Of a DNA stretch of 64,000 nt, positions 51,650 to 60,785 are shown in pieces; the stretch's first letter is position 1; the number at the start of each line of letters is the position of its first letter. The notes beneath the pieces were generated by a model. The model made no database searches. It saw only the letters and a program-made list of their open reading frames with translations, and was not told the DNA's origin. Source of the DNA: Maniola hyperantus (taxonomy: Eukaryota > Arthropoda > Insecta > Lepidoptera > Nymphalidae); NCBI RefSeq assembly GCF_902806685.2, contig NC_048560.1, positions 7,220,212 through 7,284,211 on the forward strand, given 5' to 3'. The translations under genes were made by a program, and so were the position numbers.

Positions 51650-52080
51650 CTCACGTATGGTGCTGAAACGAGGACACTGACAAATGGCCTTGTTCACAAA
51701 TTCAAAGTCGCTCAGCGAGCTATGGAGAGGGCTATGTTAGGAGTTTCCCTGAGAGATAGGATCTGAAATGAGTAGATCCGCAAGAGAACCAGGGTTACTG
51801 ACATAGCCTAAACTATTAGCAAGCTGAAGTGGCAGTGGGCAGGTCATGCCTGTCGTAGAGGCGATGGCCGTTGGAGCCGGAAAGTCCTTGAGTGGAGACC
51901 GCGTTTAAGCAAGCGTAGTGTGGGACGCCCTCCAGCACGATGGACCGACGATATAAAGAGGCTGGCGGGAAGTGGCTGGATGAGGAAGGCTGAGGACCGG
52001 GTGTGGTGGCGCTCTTTAGGGAAGGCCTATGTCCAACAGTGGACGTCCACAGGCTGATGATGACGATGATGATGGTATAA
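51650..52080 (+). pseudogene. RTE LINE C-terminus, best-preserved copy
   Basis: Codes for LPVLTYGAETRTLTN, VAQRAMERAMLGVSLRDRI, LKWQWAGHACR, PARWTDDIKRLAGSGWMRKA and WWRSLGKAYVQQW, the conserved end of RTE-clade RT ORFs. Two or three stops interrupt it (after RDRI and in VTDIA). The tail is (GAT)n. 5' truncated at about 51650, RT core absent. Confidence 0.75.
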
Positions 52081-52089
52081 ATATCACAA

Positions 52090-52411
52090 CACACAAATTG
52101 TTAACGATGCATTACAAAACGCGAGTCTTTATTGTTTATAGGCTGTAAGTTAAAAACTCGCTGACACAAAATCCATTGTCATTTCCAATCCAACTCCCGC
52201 GCTTGCAACTGACGTATTGTTTTTTTTTTATTACGCCATATTGGATTTTTTTTGTGAACAACGTTCCGATATACGCTACATTTTTTAATATTGTTTTTAA
52301 GAATAATTGAATAACATTTTATGAATATTTTTGTTTTTAATACCTAATTAATAGTGATTTAGTGTTAATTTGTGACTAACAAGTGAACTGAATGTGATTT
52401 GGAATTTCAAC
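52090..52411 (+). promoter_or_regulatory. Putative 5' flank and 5' UTR of the secreted-protein gene
   Basis: About 320 bases free of recognisable repeats lie between an RTE tail and the first coding exon, unusual for this window. A TTTAGTGTT initiator-like element lies at about 52369, and stop codons in frame upstream of the ATG are consistent with a UTR. Transcription start not determinable. Confidence 0.35.
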
Positions 52412-52431
52412 ATGTTTCAAAAATTCCTGTG
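52412..52431 (+). CDS. Coding exon 1 (start codon, first half of signal sequence)
   Basis: ATG TTT CAA AAA TTC CTG TG, then donor GTGAGTAGG. Only six codons and two bases; the tryptophan codon is completed by the first base of exon 2. Confidence 0.6.
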
Positions 52432-55400
52432 GTGAGTAGGTAGTTTGATACCTTTTTAGGGTTCCGTAGTAAACAAGGAACCCTTATAGTTTCGCCATAT
52501 CCGTCCGTCCTCGGTTAATCTCGGAGACTTAGGTCTTTTAAAAATGCTGTGGGTGTGGGAACATCATTTTTCGCAATGTGACGTTTTGTCGGTCTCAACG
52601 ACAGAGATAACGCTCTACGAAACCACTATCTTCTCTCTCTAATGTACAATATTTTCGGCCGCGTACTGTACATGAAACAATATCTCAAATAAGTATAATT
52701 TATTTTGACCGTGCAAATCACAATTTTCCTAACATAAGATTGAAGACCTAACTATTGAGTCTAGCCAGGCGTTTAAAATCATAACAGATCCCTTTCATAT
52801 TAGTCACGTCGATACCAGTCAACCTGCAGCCAAGCAAGCAAAACACGCCAACATAATTTATTATTTCTGAAAGTTCAAACATCAGTTGGTACCCTTATTA
52901 TAAATGCGAAAGTGTGTTTGTTTGTTGGGTTGTTGGTTTGTCCTTCAATCACGTCGCAACGGAGTAACGGATTGACGTGATTTATTGCATGGGTATAGTT
53001 AAAGTCCTGGAAAGTGACATAGGCTACGTTTTATCCAGTAAAATCAAATAGTTTCCATGGGATTTTTAAAAAACTAAATCCACGCGAACTAAGTCGCGGC
53101 TAGTAGAAAATAAATTAAGTAATTTATAAAATACCTGCAAGACAATAAACGTATGTAAAAAACGTCGTTAAAATCAATAAAAACTTTACAAGATTTTTTA
53201 ATTAAAACTCGCACTCATCGGAAATCGTAGTTTTCACACCAACGCGGCCGAATCCCGCCATTTTCCCACGCCGACAATGGTTGCAATGACGACGACAATA
53301 TGGCGGTTGTGCGCCAGGCCCGGCTTTACATAATATGGTGCAGGGTCTTAGGCTGAGATTTGACTTTGCTCAGACTGATTGCGTTAAAACGAGACAGATT
53401 TATGTTTTACACCTTTACAATTTCACATCATCATTTACAATTGCACCATTTGAACCCGAATTTTCGATCACTGGTGAAAATATAACTGCAGCAAGCTACT
53501 CACATACCTGGCTAAGGGGAAATCTAGATAGACCCTGAATTATCTCATAATTCACTGTGTTCATCTAAGTTTTAATTTTGTATCTAAATGTGAAAACCTA
53601 TTATTAGCTCCTAATTACTTAATTTTAAGATTATTAAGATCAATTTAAGCTGTTACTTTTCCTAATAAAAATAAAATAAAAATCAGGAAATTATCAGGAT
53701 GGCAGGAGCGCAAGACCTAGCTCCCTAGATCGTCTCTGCCGTTCAGCGGCATGGGGGCAATTTCTCAATAAAATTGACATTCTGAACAGACGTGTGTTCA
53801 GCGGAATGTTTACTCTCACGCTGAACGCTAGGGATCTCCTAAGTAACTTAATTATTAATTGTTTAGTTAAGTAGTTAGTTAAGTTCTTTTTATTTGTCTA
53901 GATATTTTGCAAATGCTGTGTACACATTTTATAGATACATTTATCAGCCTGTGTTTGTCTATAAGTGTCGTAGTTTGTGTTAAATTAATGTATTGTGTGT
54001 GTTCCTAATAAATAAAATAAAATAAAAATATGTCCAGAGAAAAGTTCTACATTGCCCCTTCAGTCGCGCGACTTAGATTGACCCTACGGTAGGTGTATCA
54101 GAAGCTTTGTTAACAATTAATAAGTAAGTATTTCATTTTGATCTTGCGTCTACTTGAGGGCATAAGGGCGCCAGGGTATTGATTGCACCTCATCCACTGG
54201 GCATAGTGGACGAGGTGCAATTAATACCCTGGCTAGTCAGAGGGACACGCGGAGAAGCCTCCCCCCTCAGGTCATTAGCCATAGCCAACAATATCCCCGA
54301 AGAGAAATTATTAGCCTTGTTACCGGGTTGCACCAGCCCGAAATCTGCCCCTCGGACACCAGCAGCACCCATGCACACTGAGAGGTTACCAGCCAGGTAA
54401 CCTCTCAGTGTGCATGGGTGCTGCTGGTCTGAAAGTTCAAACATCAGTTGGTACCCTTATTATAAATGCGAAAGTGTGTTTGTTTGTTGGGATGTTGGTT
54501 TGTCCTTCAATCACGTCGCAACGGAGTAACGGATTGACGTGATTTATTGCATGGGTATAGTTAAAGTCCTGGAAAGTGACATAGGCTACTTTTTATCCAG
54601 TAAAATCAAATAGTTCCCACGGGATTTTTAAAAAACTAAATCCACATACAAAAGTCGCGTTAATCGGCCAGTAGAAAATAAATTAAGTAATTTATAAAAT
54701 ACCTGCAAGACAATAAACGTATGTAAAAAACGTCGTTAAAATCATTTCTTCTTTCTTTCTTTCTTTCTTAGTTCGGATTATCGTAGTACTCGGACACCAG
54801 CAGCACCCATGCACCCTGAGAGGTTACCTGGCTGGCACCCCTCCTAGATCCGACCCTGCTTTGCGCGTATCTATGACAGCGCATTCACACGGAACAATGA
54901 TGCAATCAAGGCGGCAAATACGACGTTTTTTATTCAATTAAAAGCCATTGATGTTTTTGCGTATATTTCATTGATAGTTTAATTTCAATTTTAACAAAAA
55001 TATTCGGGTCAATTTGCCTACCACAATACTTTTTTCCAAGTTGTAACTACTGAAGTATAGTAAACTAAAATGACACGTCTAAATCTATTGCTATCCCTTT
55101 CATAATGTTGCTTGCAGAAAAGGATAGCACTAGATTTAGACCTGTTAATTTAGTTTAGTTTAGAGATTGTGTACTAGAGAATCGGCCCCATTGGGCTATC
55201 ACGATTATACTAGGTACCTATAGTACGCGACAGGTCGAGATGGCAATCGGGGTATGAGACGGGGGGTAACCCCGCACACCCGCACGCCACCCGCGCTAAC
55301 CCGCACTCTGCACCGGGTTAACGCAGGGGATGTGTAGAATTCCACTTGGTCTGTGGCGGGCCGTCCCCCCCCCGCCTCATACCCCGATTGCCATCTTAAA

Positions 55401-58400
55401 CTGCCACGTACTATAGGTACCTAGTATAACCGTGATAGCCCAGTGGTTAAAACGTCCGTCTCCTTTTCGGGACGTCGGTGGTTCGATCCCGGTTTCGCAA
55501 CTCTAACAGTTAGGCATTTTAGGTTTATTAAATATCACTTGATTTAACGGTGTAGGAAAACGACGTGAGGAAACCTGCAAGACGCCATCATCGTCATGAT
55601 CAACCCATCACGTCGCTAGCTCACTACTGAGCACGCGTCTCCTCTAAGGATAATAAGATCCTACCACACTGGCCAAGTGCGGATTAGCAGACTTCACACA
55701 CCTCTGACATCTACATAATGTTCTCAAAAGTATGTCAAGTCTGCCTATCCGCACTTGACCAGCGTGGCGGACAATGGCCTAAACCCTTCTCATTCTAAGA
55801 GGTTCATCATCATCATCATGATCAACCCATCGCCGGCTCACTACAGAGCACGGGTCTCCTCTCAGAGTGAGAAGGGTTTCGCCATAGTCTACACACGCTG
55901 GTAGACTTCACACACCTTTGAGAACATTATGGAGAACTCTCAGGCATGCAGGTTTCCTCACGATGTTTTCCTTCACCGTTAAAGCAAGTGATATTAAATT
56001 ACTTAAAACGCACATAACTCCGAAAAGTTAGAGGTGCGTGCCCGGGATCGAACCCCCGACCTCCGATTGGAAGGCGGACTAAGAGGTTACGGAGGACCAT
56101 ACTTAATGAGTTTCTGAGATAAACGAGCAAACACGAACTCGGCTCAGCGGAGGACTTTATTATAATTCGGAACGAAGGATTTGCAAATAGCAACAACAAA
56201 ATATAATCAGCTGGTAGATTTCATCTCAATTCCAAACCAATACATCACGCGTCGCTCCAGCGTTGCTATTTGTTTATCTGTCCGTCTGTCAGACGTAACA
56301 GATGGAGTTGTGTTCCTCGCAAATGCTTATAATTACGTTATGGAAAATTATTCAGAACAATTGCTTACTTAATGCTTACTTATAAGATAAAGGTGTGAGT
56401 ATATGTATTGTTTCTTGGCATTTTCGCATTTGTTCTGGTGGGAGGCTTCGGCCGTGGCTAGTTACCACCCTACCAGTAAAGCCGTGCCGCCAAGTGATTT
56501 AACGTTCCGGTACGATGCCGTGTAGAAACCATAGGGGTATAGGTTTAATAAAAATTGCCTGGACCCCATCCAGGTTAGCCCGCATCCATCTTAGACTGCA
56601 TCATCACTTACCACCAGGTGAGATTGCAGTCAAGGGCTAACTTGTATCTGAGTTAAAAAAAAACAGTATCATTCCCTTATAATCCCGCGACTTTTTCCGC
56701 GTGGATTTAGGTTTTGTAAATAACCCGTGGGAACTCTTTGATTTTCCGGGACCAGAAGTAGCCTTTCCTTGGGTTGCAAACTATCTCTATTATTATCTCT
56801 AATCTAAAGGCCAACTATATTTCCTGCCGCGTACTCTAGTTTACGCAGTTTTATTGTGTCAGAAATGAGGAGATCCGTAGGAGAACTACAGTATTTTTTT
56901 CTCTTTAGGTTCTCTTTTCTCCCAAGGTGCTAGAATGGCGACCTCGCGCCAGAAGACGCAGCGTTGGAAGACCCCCACTAGGTGGACGAACGACATCAGA
57001 CGAGTCGCACGGAGCCGCTGGATGGCGGCGGCGCAAGACCGTGGCGTGTGGAAGTCCCTACAAGAGACCTATGTCCAGCCGTGGACGTCTATCGGTTGAT
57101 GATGATGATTGTGTCAAGTACAAAGGCCTTGTTATTAACGTATTATCATTAATAATTTCAGGTACACATTGATCGTGACCTTATACATCAAAGAAGTGGT
57201 TCTACAAGAACTACCCACACCGGCCAGTTTGGTGGAACCCAGGAACTTCAACTACCATCCCTACGAACTGCGACAGTACTTGGAAGATAGCAAGCCTACA
57301 AAGTAAGTGTTTATAACATACTAGCTTAGGCTCGCGACTTCCGCGTGGACGAAGTCGCGAGGGGGTTGAAGTTTGTGTAAAACTTCAACCCCCTATTTTA
57401 CTCCCTTAGGAATTTTTAAAAATCCCTTCTTAGCGGTTGCCTACGCCTGCGTCATAATAGCTATCTGCATGCCAAATTTTAGCACGATCTGTCCAGTAGT
57501 TTGAGCTTAGCGTTGATATATCAGTCAGTCAGTCGCAGTCACCTTTTCCTTTTACATATTTAGACTAGCTTATGCTCGCGACTTCATCCCCGTGGACTAC
57601 ACAAATTTCAACCCCCTATTTCACCCCTTTAGGGGTTGAATCTTCAAAAATCCTTGCTTCGTCATAATAGCTATCTGCATGCCGAATTTCAGCCCGATCC
57701 GTCCAGTAGTTTGAGCTGTGTGTAGATCAGTCAGTCAATCTGTCACCAGTACCCGTAGTGTAAGATTTTACGTCTCACCAAACACAATAACATCAAAGTA
57801 AAATGGACCTAAAGAGCCTTGAATTGAAGTCAAATATTTAATGCCACTGATTTTAATTTCGCAATGTTTCCGCTTGGAGCGCTGGCTGTAGAAGTGTAGA
57901 CAAACTTGAGCTTTAAAACAAGGCATTTAAGATCCAGTTTACTGTAACGCGGAAGTATTCCGACTCTCGAATTTGGTTTGGTTCGGTGAGACGTAAAATC
58001 TTTTACTACGGGTACAGACCTTTTCCTTTTACATATTTAGACTAGCTTAATGCTCGATACTTCGTCCGCGTGAACTTCTCAAACGTGGCGTTCACCACAA
58101 CATTAGTAAAGCAACCCAATAATTACAAGAATCCTAATCAATTCTAATTCAAGCTAAGACGTATTTCGAGACATCAGCTCAACAAGTTGAATGTGAATTT
58201 CGCTAAACAACAGTCGTTAGCAGAAATAGTTAGGGGTGCTATACACATAGTTGTGAAATGCATTTGTATAGAATAGAATAGAATAGAATGTTTTTTTATT
58301 CATGTAAACTTTTTACAAGTGCTTATGAATAGTCAGGTAGTTTGTAATATTAGTAGTAACTAGCTTATGTTCGCGACTTCGTCCGCTTGGACTACGCAAA

Positions 58401-60771
58401 TTGCAAACCCCTATTTCACCCCCTCAGGGATTGAATTTTCAAAAATCCTTTCTCAGCGGATGCCTACGTCATAATAGCTATCTGCATGCCAAATTTCAGC
58501 CCGATCCGTCTAGTAGTTTGAGCTGTGCGTTGATAGATCAGTCAGTCAGTTAGTCAGTCACCTTTTCCTTTTATATATTTAGATTCCACCGCGCCCTGCT
58601 GTACTGAGCAAACTATGTGTATCATCATGATCAACCCATCGCCGGCTCACTGCAGAGCACGGGTCTCCTCTCAGAGTGAGAAGGGTTTGGCCATAGTCTA
58701 CCACGCTGGCCATGTGCGGATTGGTAGACTTCACACACCTTTGAGAACATTATGGAGAACTCTCAGGCATGCAGGTTTCCTCACGATGTTTTCCTTCACA
58801 GTTAAAGCAAATGATATTTAGTTAGGTACTTAAAACGCACATAACTCCGAAAAGTTAGAGATGCGTGCTCGGGATCGAACACCCGACCTCCGATTAGAAG
58901 GCGAACATCCTAACCACTAGGCTATCACAGCTATTTGATGACCTCCCTGGCGCAGTGGTAAGCGCTGTGGTCTTATTAGTGGGAGGTCCCGGGTTCGATT
59001 CCTGGCAGCGATTTGGAATTTTATAATTTCTAAATTTCTGGTCTGGTCTGGTGGGAGGCTTCGGCCGTGGCTAGTTACCACCCTACTGGCAAAGCCGTGC
59101 CACCAAGCGATTTAGCGTTCCGGTACGATGCCGTGTAGAAACCCAAGGGGCATGGGTTTATTAAAAACTGCCATACCCCTTCCAGGTTAGCCCGCTTCCA
59201 TCTTAGACTGCATCGTCACTTACCACCAGGTGAGATTGCAGTCAAGGGCTAACTTGTATCTGAATAATAAAAAAAGCTATACTGTATACATAAGTAAATT
59301 TGTCGTAAGTCCATCATACAAGCTACTTACTTAAAACTTACAGGTTCAATCAATCCATGGCCGAAGTGGTGGTGGTGGTGCCTCAGTACTGAGTGAGCAT
59401 ACACATCACAAATTTCGTCACTGGCAGTAAGCGGGCTGTAGCTTAGTGGTTAAAGCGTCGGGCGCGATCCCAGGAGACGCGGGTTCGATTCCTGCCGGTT
59501 CGCAATTTTTGATGTGTATTTAAAATTATTTAGAAATTTCCTTCAAGTGTAGGTAAAAACACTATAAAAATTATAAAATAAAGTGGTACAAGTTTTCCCC
59601 CAGGGAATAAGTCTTTTTAATAAGTAGAAGTTACATTGGGTCCAGTATTTATTTAAAAAATTCCAAATCGAATATGCCACGGCTGGATCGACTATGCGTA
59701 TAGCATCCCTAAAACTTACACCATTTATATAGCTAGCATTAATAGCTTTTAGTTTGGATTTCTCATTAACCACTGGTACTGTCCTTCACGAAAACTATAT
59801 TAGTTTTCTCCTAGAATTTAAGTATTTAGGGTAGGGTACCTACCTACTTAGCAAGTTAGCAATATTGTTGATATACAGGGTGTAACCAGAACGCTAACAA
59901 AACGACCCCAGGTGATAGTACGCGATTTAAAAAAAAAACTATAAATTTGTAAAACAATATGTTGCAAATAAAACATCTGACTGACGCTAGAGGTCAACGA
60001 ACGTTGCGTAAGTAGGCCACTCGGAGTCAATGCTGCGTCGTAGGCGGGGCATTGACTCGAGTTTTTCACGCTATACATTGCGGGTTTGAAAAATACTAAA
60101 TCACTAAAATTACAATATGAGGCAAATGGATATTGGTATTGGATTGTGTTTAGGTAGTGTAACGATAACGCTAAGTTTTTGCTAGCGTTCTGGTTACACC
60201 CTGTATAGTAAATTAACAATTTTTAATTATTAGCAAAAGCAATTATTATTGTTCCTAGTTTATCATGAACTTTCGCAAAGTAAGCTTCTATCCAGCTTCT
60301 ATCAACACTTGCATTAATTTTAAAAACCTATTTTTCCTTTCCAGACAAGGCCCAGTGCTTTTCCCGAACGACGGCCAACCACCGCCACGACGACCCCTAA
60401 TAGTAACAGCACGACCCCTAATCGAAGCGATAGCACAAAGCAATTTAAACCCAAACCCTCCAAACAATTCCATAACCGAAAACTCCATACCAGCACAAAA
60501 TTCCATACCAAACTATAACTTCGTATTAACCCAAAATAATCCCCTTAACCATATATATCCCTTACCAAGTCCAACAGAGGTAACTCTATCGCCAGATCTT
60601 TTGGCCAATATTTCTCCAATCTCCAATAATGATCTGTTCTCCAATACTGGAGAAACTTCCATTAATAATGTGCCAGAAGCTACTTCGTACAACCATGTGC
60701 CTTATGCTGATATGCTGCTGAAAGCAAGACTTAGGGGATATGCAAGAGAAAATGGATTCAATGATTATGAG
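52412..60771 (+). CDS. Predicted secreted Asn/Pro-rich protein, 3 exons, 3' end outside window
   Basis: Join 52412-52431, 57162-57302 and 60345-60771 (588 nt, 196 codons so far). The start MFQKFLW is followed by a hydrophobic stretch YTLIVTLYI (residues 8-16), then KEVVLQ, so a signal peptide or anchor is likely. Residues 22-55 are polar. Residues 58-76 contain NDGQPPPRRP. Residues 86-125 are very rich in Asn and Pro, with NSI repeated (NSIT, NSIP, NSIP). Candidate N-glycosylation sites lie at N94 and N142. The last part (YADMLLKARLRGYARENGF) looks helical. Introns of 4730 and 3042 bp have GT-AG ends in phases 2 and 2, and a phase-0 donor (GTGAGA) ends exon 3. No cysteine occurs in the 196 residues. 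I do not recognise the family; function unknown. Confidence 0.65.
52455..52672. mobile_element. MITE-E end and MITE-F in intron 1
   Basis: 52455-52515 TTTAGGGTTCCGTAGTAAAC, then GTCCGTCC. 52567-52672 is MITE-F core and right end (TTTTCGGCCGCGTACTGTA). Confidence 0.6.
52868..53177 (+). repeat. Intronic duplication, upstream copy (contains Hel-B)
   Basis: It begins CTGAAAGTTCAAACATCAGT and runs through a Hel-B (about 52898-53104, GTTTGTTTGTTGGGTTGTTG) to AACGTATGTAAAAAACGTCG. The same 310 bases recur at 54430-54743. Flanking non-Helitron bases are shared, so this is a segmental duplication. Confidence 0.8.
53178..53690. other. Intron 1 sequence
   Basis: A GC-richer patch (53235-53330, AACGCGGCCGAATCCCGCC) and a foldback-MITE scrap (TAGGCTGAGATTTGACTTTG at about 53350). 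No exon supported. Confidence 0.35.
53691..54030 (+). mobile_element. LINE 3' end
   Basis: GCGCAAGACCTAGCTCCCTA, then GTTTAGTTAAGTAGTTAG and GTGTGTTCCTAATAAATAAA with an A-rich tail. Matches 29080-29310. Confidence 0.6.
54171..54428. repeat. Twin hairpins bracketing a GC-rich repeat fragment
   Basis: Hairpin 1: arms 54171-54198 and 54205-54232 (28 bp, two mismatches, loop 6). Hairpin 2: arms 54358-54390 and 54396-54428 (33 bp, no mismatch, loop 5). Between them, the reverse of the 14.7-kb GC-rich repeat (CGGAGAAGCCTCCC, CAACAATATCCCCGAAGAG). Confidence 0.85.
54430..54743 (+). repeat. Intronic duplication, downstream copy
   Basis: Matches 52868-53177. The Hel-B 3' end has diverged (CACATACAAAAGTCGCGTTA). 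It starts two bases after hairpin 2 ends; a (TTCT)n run (54750-54769) follows. Confidence 0.8.
54780..54848 (-). repeat. GC-rich repeat fragment
   Basis: CGGACACCAGCAGCACCCAT and GAGAGGTTACCTGGCTGGCA: the reverse of the 14655 start. Confidence 0.6.
55064..55163. mobile_element. About 100-bp foldback
   Basis: AGTAAACTAAAATGACACGT and CTAAATCTATTGCTATCCCT pair with GGATAGCACTAGATTTAG and AATTTAGTTTA. Small MITE. Confidence 0.55.
55218..55427. mobile_element. MITE-G, full length
   Basis: TATAGTACGCGACAGGTCGA ... TTAAACTGCCACGTACTATA, with CGGGGTATGAGACGGGGGGT inverted as CCCCCCCGCCTCATACCCCG. Reference copy for the family here. Confidence 0.75.
55428..55590 (+). mobile_element. SINE-1 subfamily with a different tRNA head
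   Basis: Head GTGATAGCCCAGTGGTTAAA, B box GGTTCGATCCCGGTT, body CACTTGATTTAACGGTGTAG. The head differs from SINE-1 at many positions while the body is shared. Confidence 0.65.
55590..55800. mobile_element. SINE-1 pieces in inverted arrangement
   Basis: Minus-type (ATCATCGTCATGATCAACCC to TTCACACACCTCTGAC), then plus-type (ATGTTCTCAAAAGTATGTCA to CTTCTCATTCTAAGAGG). Confidence 0.55.
55804..56080 (-). mobile_element. SINE-1, nearly complete
   Basis: (CAT)n to GGATCGAACCCCCGACCTCC. The A-box side is cut after GAAGGCGGAC. Confidence 0.75.
56081..56425. other. Intron 1 sequence
   Basis: No exon or repeat recognised. Confidence 0.3.
56432..56655 (+). mobile_element. SINE-2 without head
   Basis: GGTGGGAGGCTTCGGCCGTG through TACGATGCCGTGTAGAAACC to GATTGCAGTCAAGGGCTAAC. 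Confidence 0.65.
56688..56835. mobile_element. Hel-A/B 3' part and MITE-F tip
   Basis: TTATAATCCCGCGACTTTTT, then ACTCTTTGATTTTCCGGGAC (minus Helitron), followed by TTTCCTGCCGCGTACTCTAG (MITE-F). Confidence 0.5.
56865..57115 (+). pseudogene. RTE LINE C-terminus
   Basis: TGGCGACCTCGCGCCAGAAG, CCCCACTAGGTGGACGAACG and GGATGGCGGCGGCGCAAGAC, ending TTGATGATGATGATTG. Lies about 45 bases upstream of exon 2. Confidence 0.7.
57162..57302 (+). CDS. Coding exon 2 (signal sequence end, N-terminal region)
   Basis: Acceptor AATAATTTCAG at 57151-57161, donor AAAGTAAGT at 57300. The 141 bases code from the split Trp codon to KPTK (last codon split again). Frame is uninterrupted and codon usage is unlike the flanking repeats. 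Confidence 0.7.
57321..57564 (-). mobile_element. Hel-C, first of three in tandem
   Basis: Starts CTAGCTTAGGCTCGCGACTT 18 bases after the exon 2 donor. Contains a small inverted repeat, GGGGGTTGAAGTTTGTG with AACTTCAACCCCC. Ends TTTAGA. Confidence 0.7.
57565..58041 (-). mobile_element. Hel-C, second in tandem, with nested foldback
   Basis: CTAGCTTATGCTCGCGACTT directly follows the first. Interrupted after GTCACC by the foldback at 57747-58017, then resumes ACCTTTTCCTTTTACATATT. Confidence 0.7.
57747..58017. mobile_element. Foldback MITE inserted in Hel-C
   Basis: AGTACCCGTAGTGTAAGATT and AAATCTTTTACTACGGGTAC, with ACGTCTCACC/GGTGAGACGT. ACC is present on both sides, suggesting a 3-bp target duplication. 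The empty site is readable by comparison with other Hel-C copies. Confidence 0.7.
58042..58090 (-). mobile_element. Hel-C, third in tandem, truncated
   Basis: CTAGCTTAATGCTCGATACT, then CGTCCGCGTGAACTTCTC. Only the 3'-terminal 45 bases remain. Confidence 0.6.
58262..58345 (-). mobile_element. LINE tail with AGAAT repeats
   Basis: (AGAAT)n at 58269-58290, then ATTCATGTAAACTTTTTACA, the reverse of the tail at 6960. Confidence 0.55.
58360..58583 (-). mobile_element. Hel-C, full length
   Basis: CTAGCTTATGTTCGCGACTT ... (AGTC)n ... TATATATTTAGA. Confidence 0.75.
58616..58932 (-). mobile_element. SINE-1, full length
   Basis: From ATCATCATGATCAACCCATC to CTAGGCTATCACAGCT. B box GTTCGATCCCGAGCA on minus. 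Adjacent to SINE-2 in the opposite orientation. Confidence 0.8.
58936..59275 (+). mobile_element. SINE-2, full-length reference copy
   Basis: Head GACCTCCCTGGCGCAGTGGT (A box) and GGGTTCGATTCCTGGCAG (B box); body CCGTGGCTAGTTACCACCCT, GTTCCGGTACGATGCCGTGT and TTACCACCAGGTGAGATTGC; A-rich tail (59264-59273). Confidence 0.8.
59397..59520 (+). other. tRNA-like module within an inverted repeat
   Basis: 59432-59502 folds like a tRNA: acceptor CGGGCTG with CGGTTCG (wobbles), D stem GCTT/AAGC, T stem GCGGG/CCTGC, A box TAGCTTAGTGG, B box GGTTCGATTCC. The anticodon arm is irregular (CGTC...GACG), so a working tRNA is unlikely. Outside it, ATACACATCACAAATT (59399) pairs with AATTTTTGATGTGTAT (59504). 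Probably a third SINE-type head or a tRNA pseudogene. Confidence 0.55.
59521..59870. other. Intron 2 sequence
   Basis: A 76-codon minus-strand frame (59773-59543) has a protein-like stretch (INASYINGVSFRDAI) that might be a gag-type LINE ORF1 remnant; weak. Confidence 0.3.
59876..60203 (+). mobile_element. MITE-M copy 4, uninterrupted (328 bp)
   Basis: CAGGGTGTAACCAGAACGCT ... AGCGTTCTGGTTACACCCTG, flanked by TA (also TATA) on both sides. Cleanest copy; shows that the family is non-coding. Ends about 140 bases before exon 3. Confidence 0.8.
60345..60771 (+). CDS. Coding exon 3 (Asn/Pro-rich region)
   Basis: Acceptor TTTTTCCTTTCCAG (60331-60344), an excellent pyrimidine tract. 427 coding bases, donor GAG|GTGAGA at 60772. 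If the donor is skipped the frame continues for 13 codons into the Helitron and stops at 60811-60813. An upstream in-frame ATG at 60265 could start a single-exon version without the signal sequence, but the splice signals favour the spliced form. Confidence 0.7.
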
Positions 60772-60785
60772 GTGAGAGTTCATAA

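Noticed and set aside
53335..53538. 67-codon frame in intron 1 as an extra exon
   Set aside because: It begins in a foldback-MITE scrap, lacks an acceptor in phase, and would break the exon 1 to exon 2 join.
59432..59502. Functional tRNA gene
   Set aside because: The acceptor stem relies on several G-U pairs, the anticodon stem does not form properly and no clear anticodon or pol III terminator is placed.
59848..60219. 123-codon minus-strand frame
   Set aside because: It lies almost wholly in MITE-M; the same reading is broken in the other copies (4108, 22339), so it is not a conserved gene.
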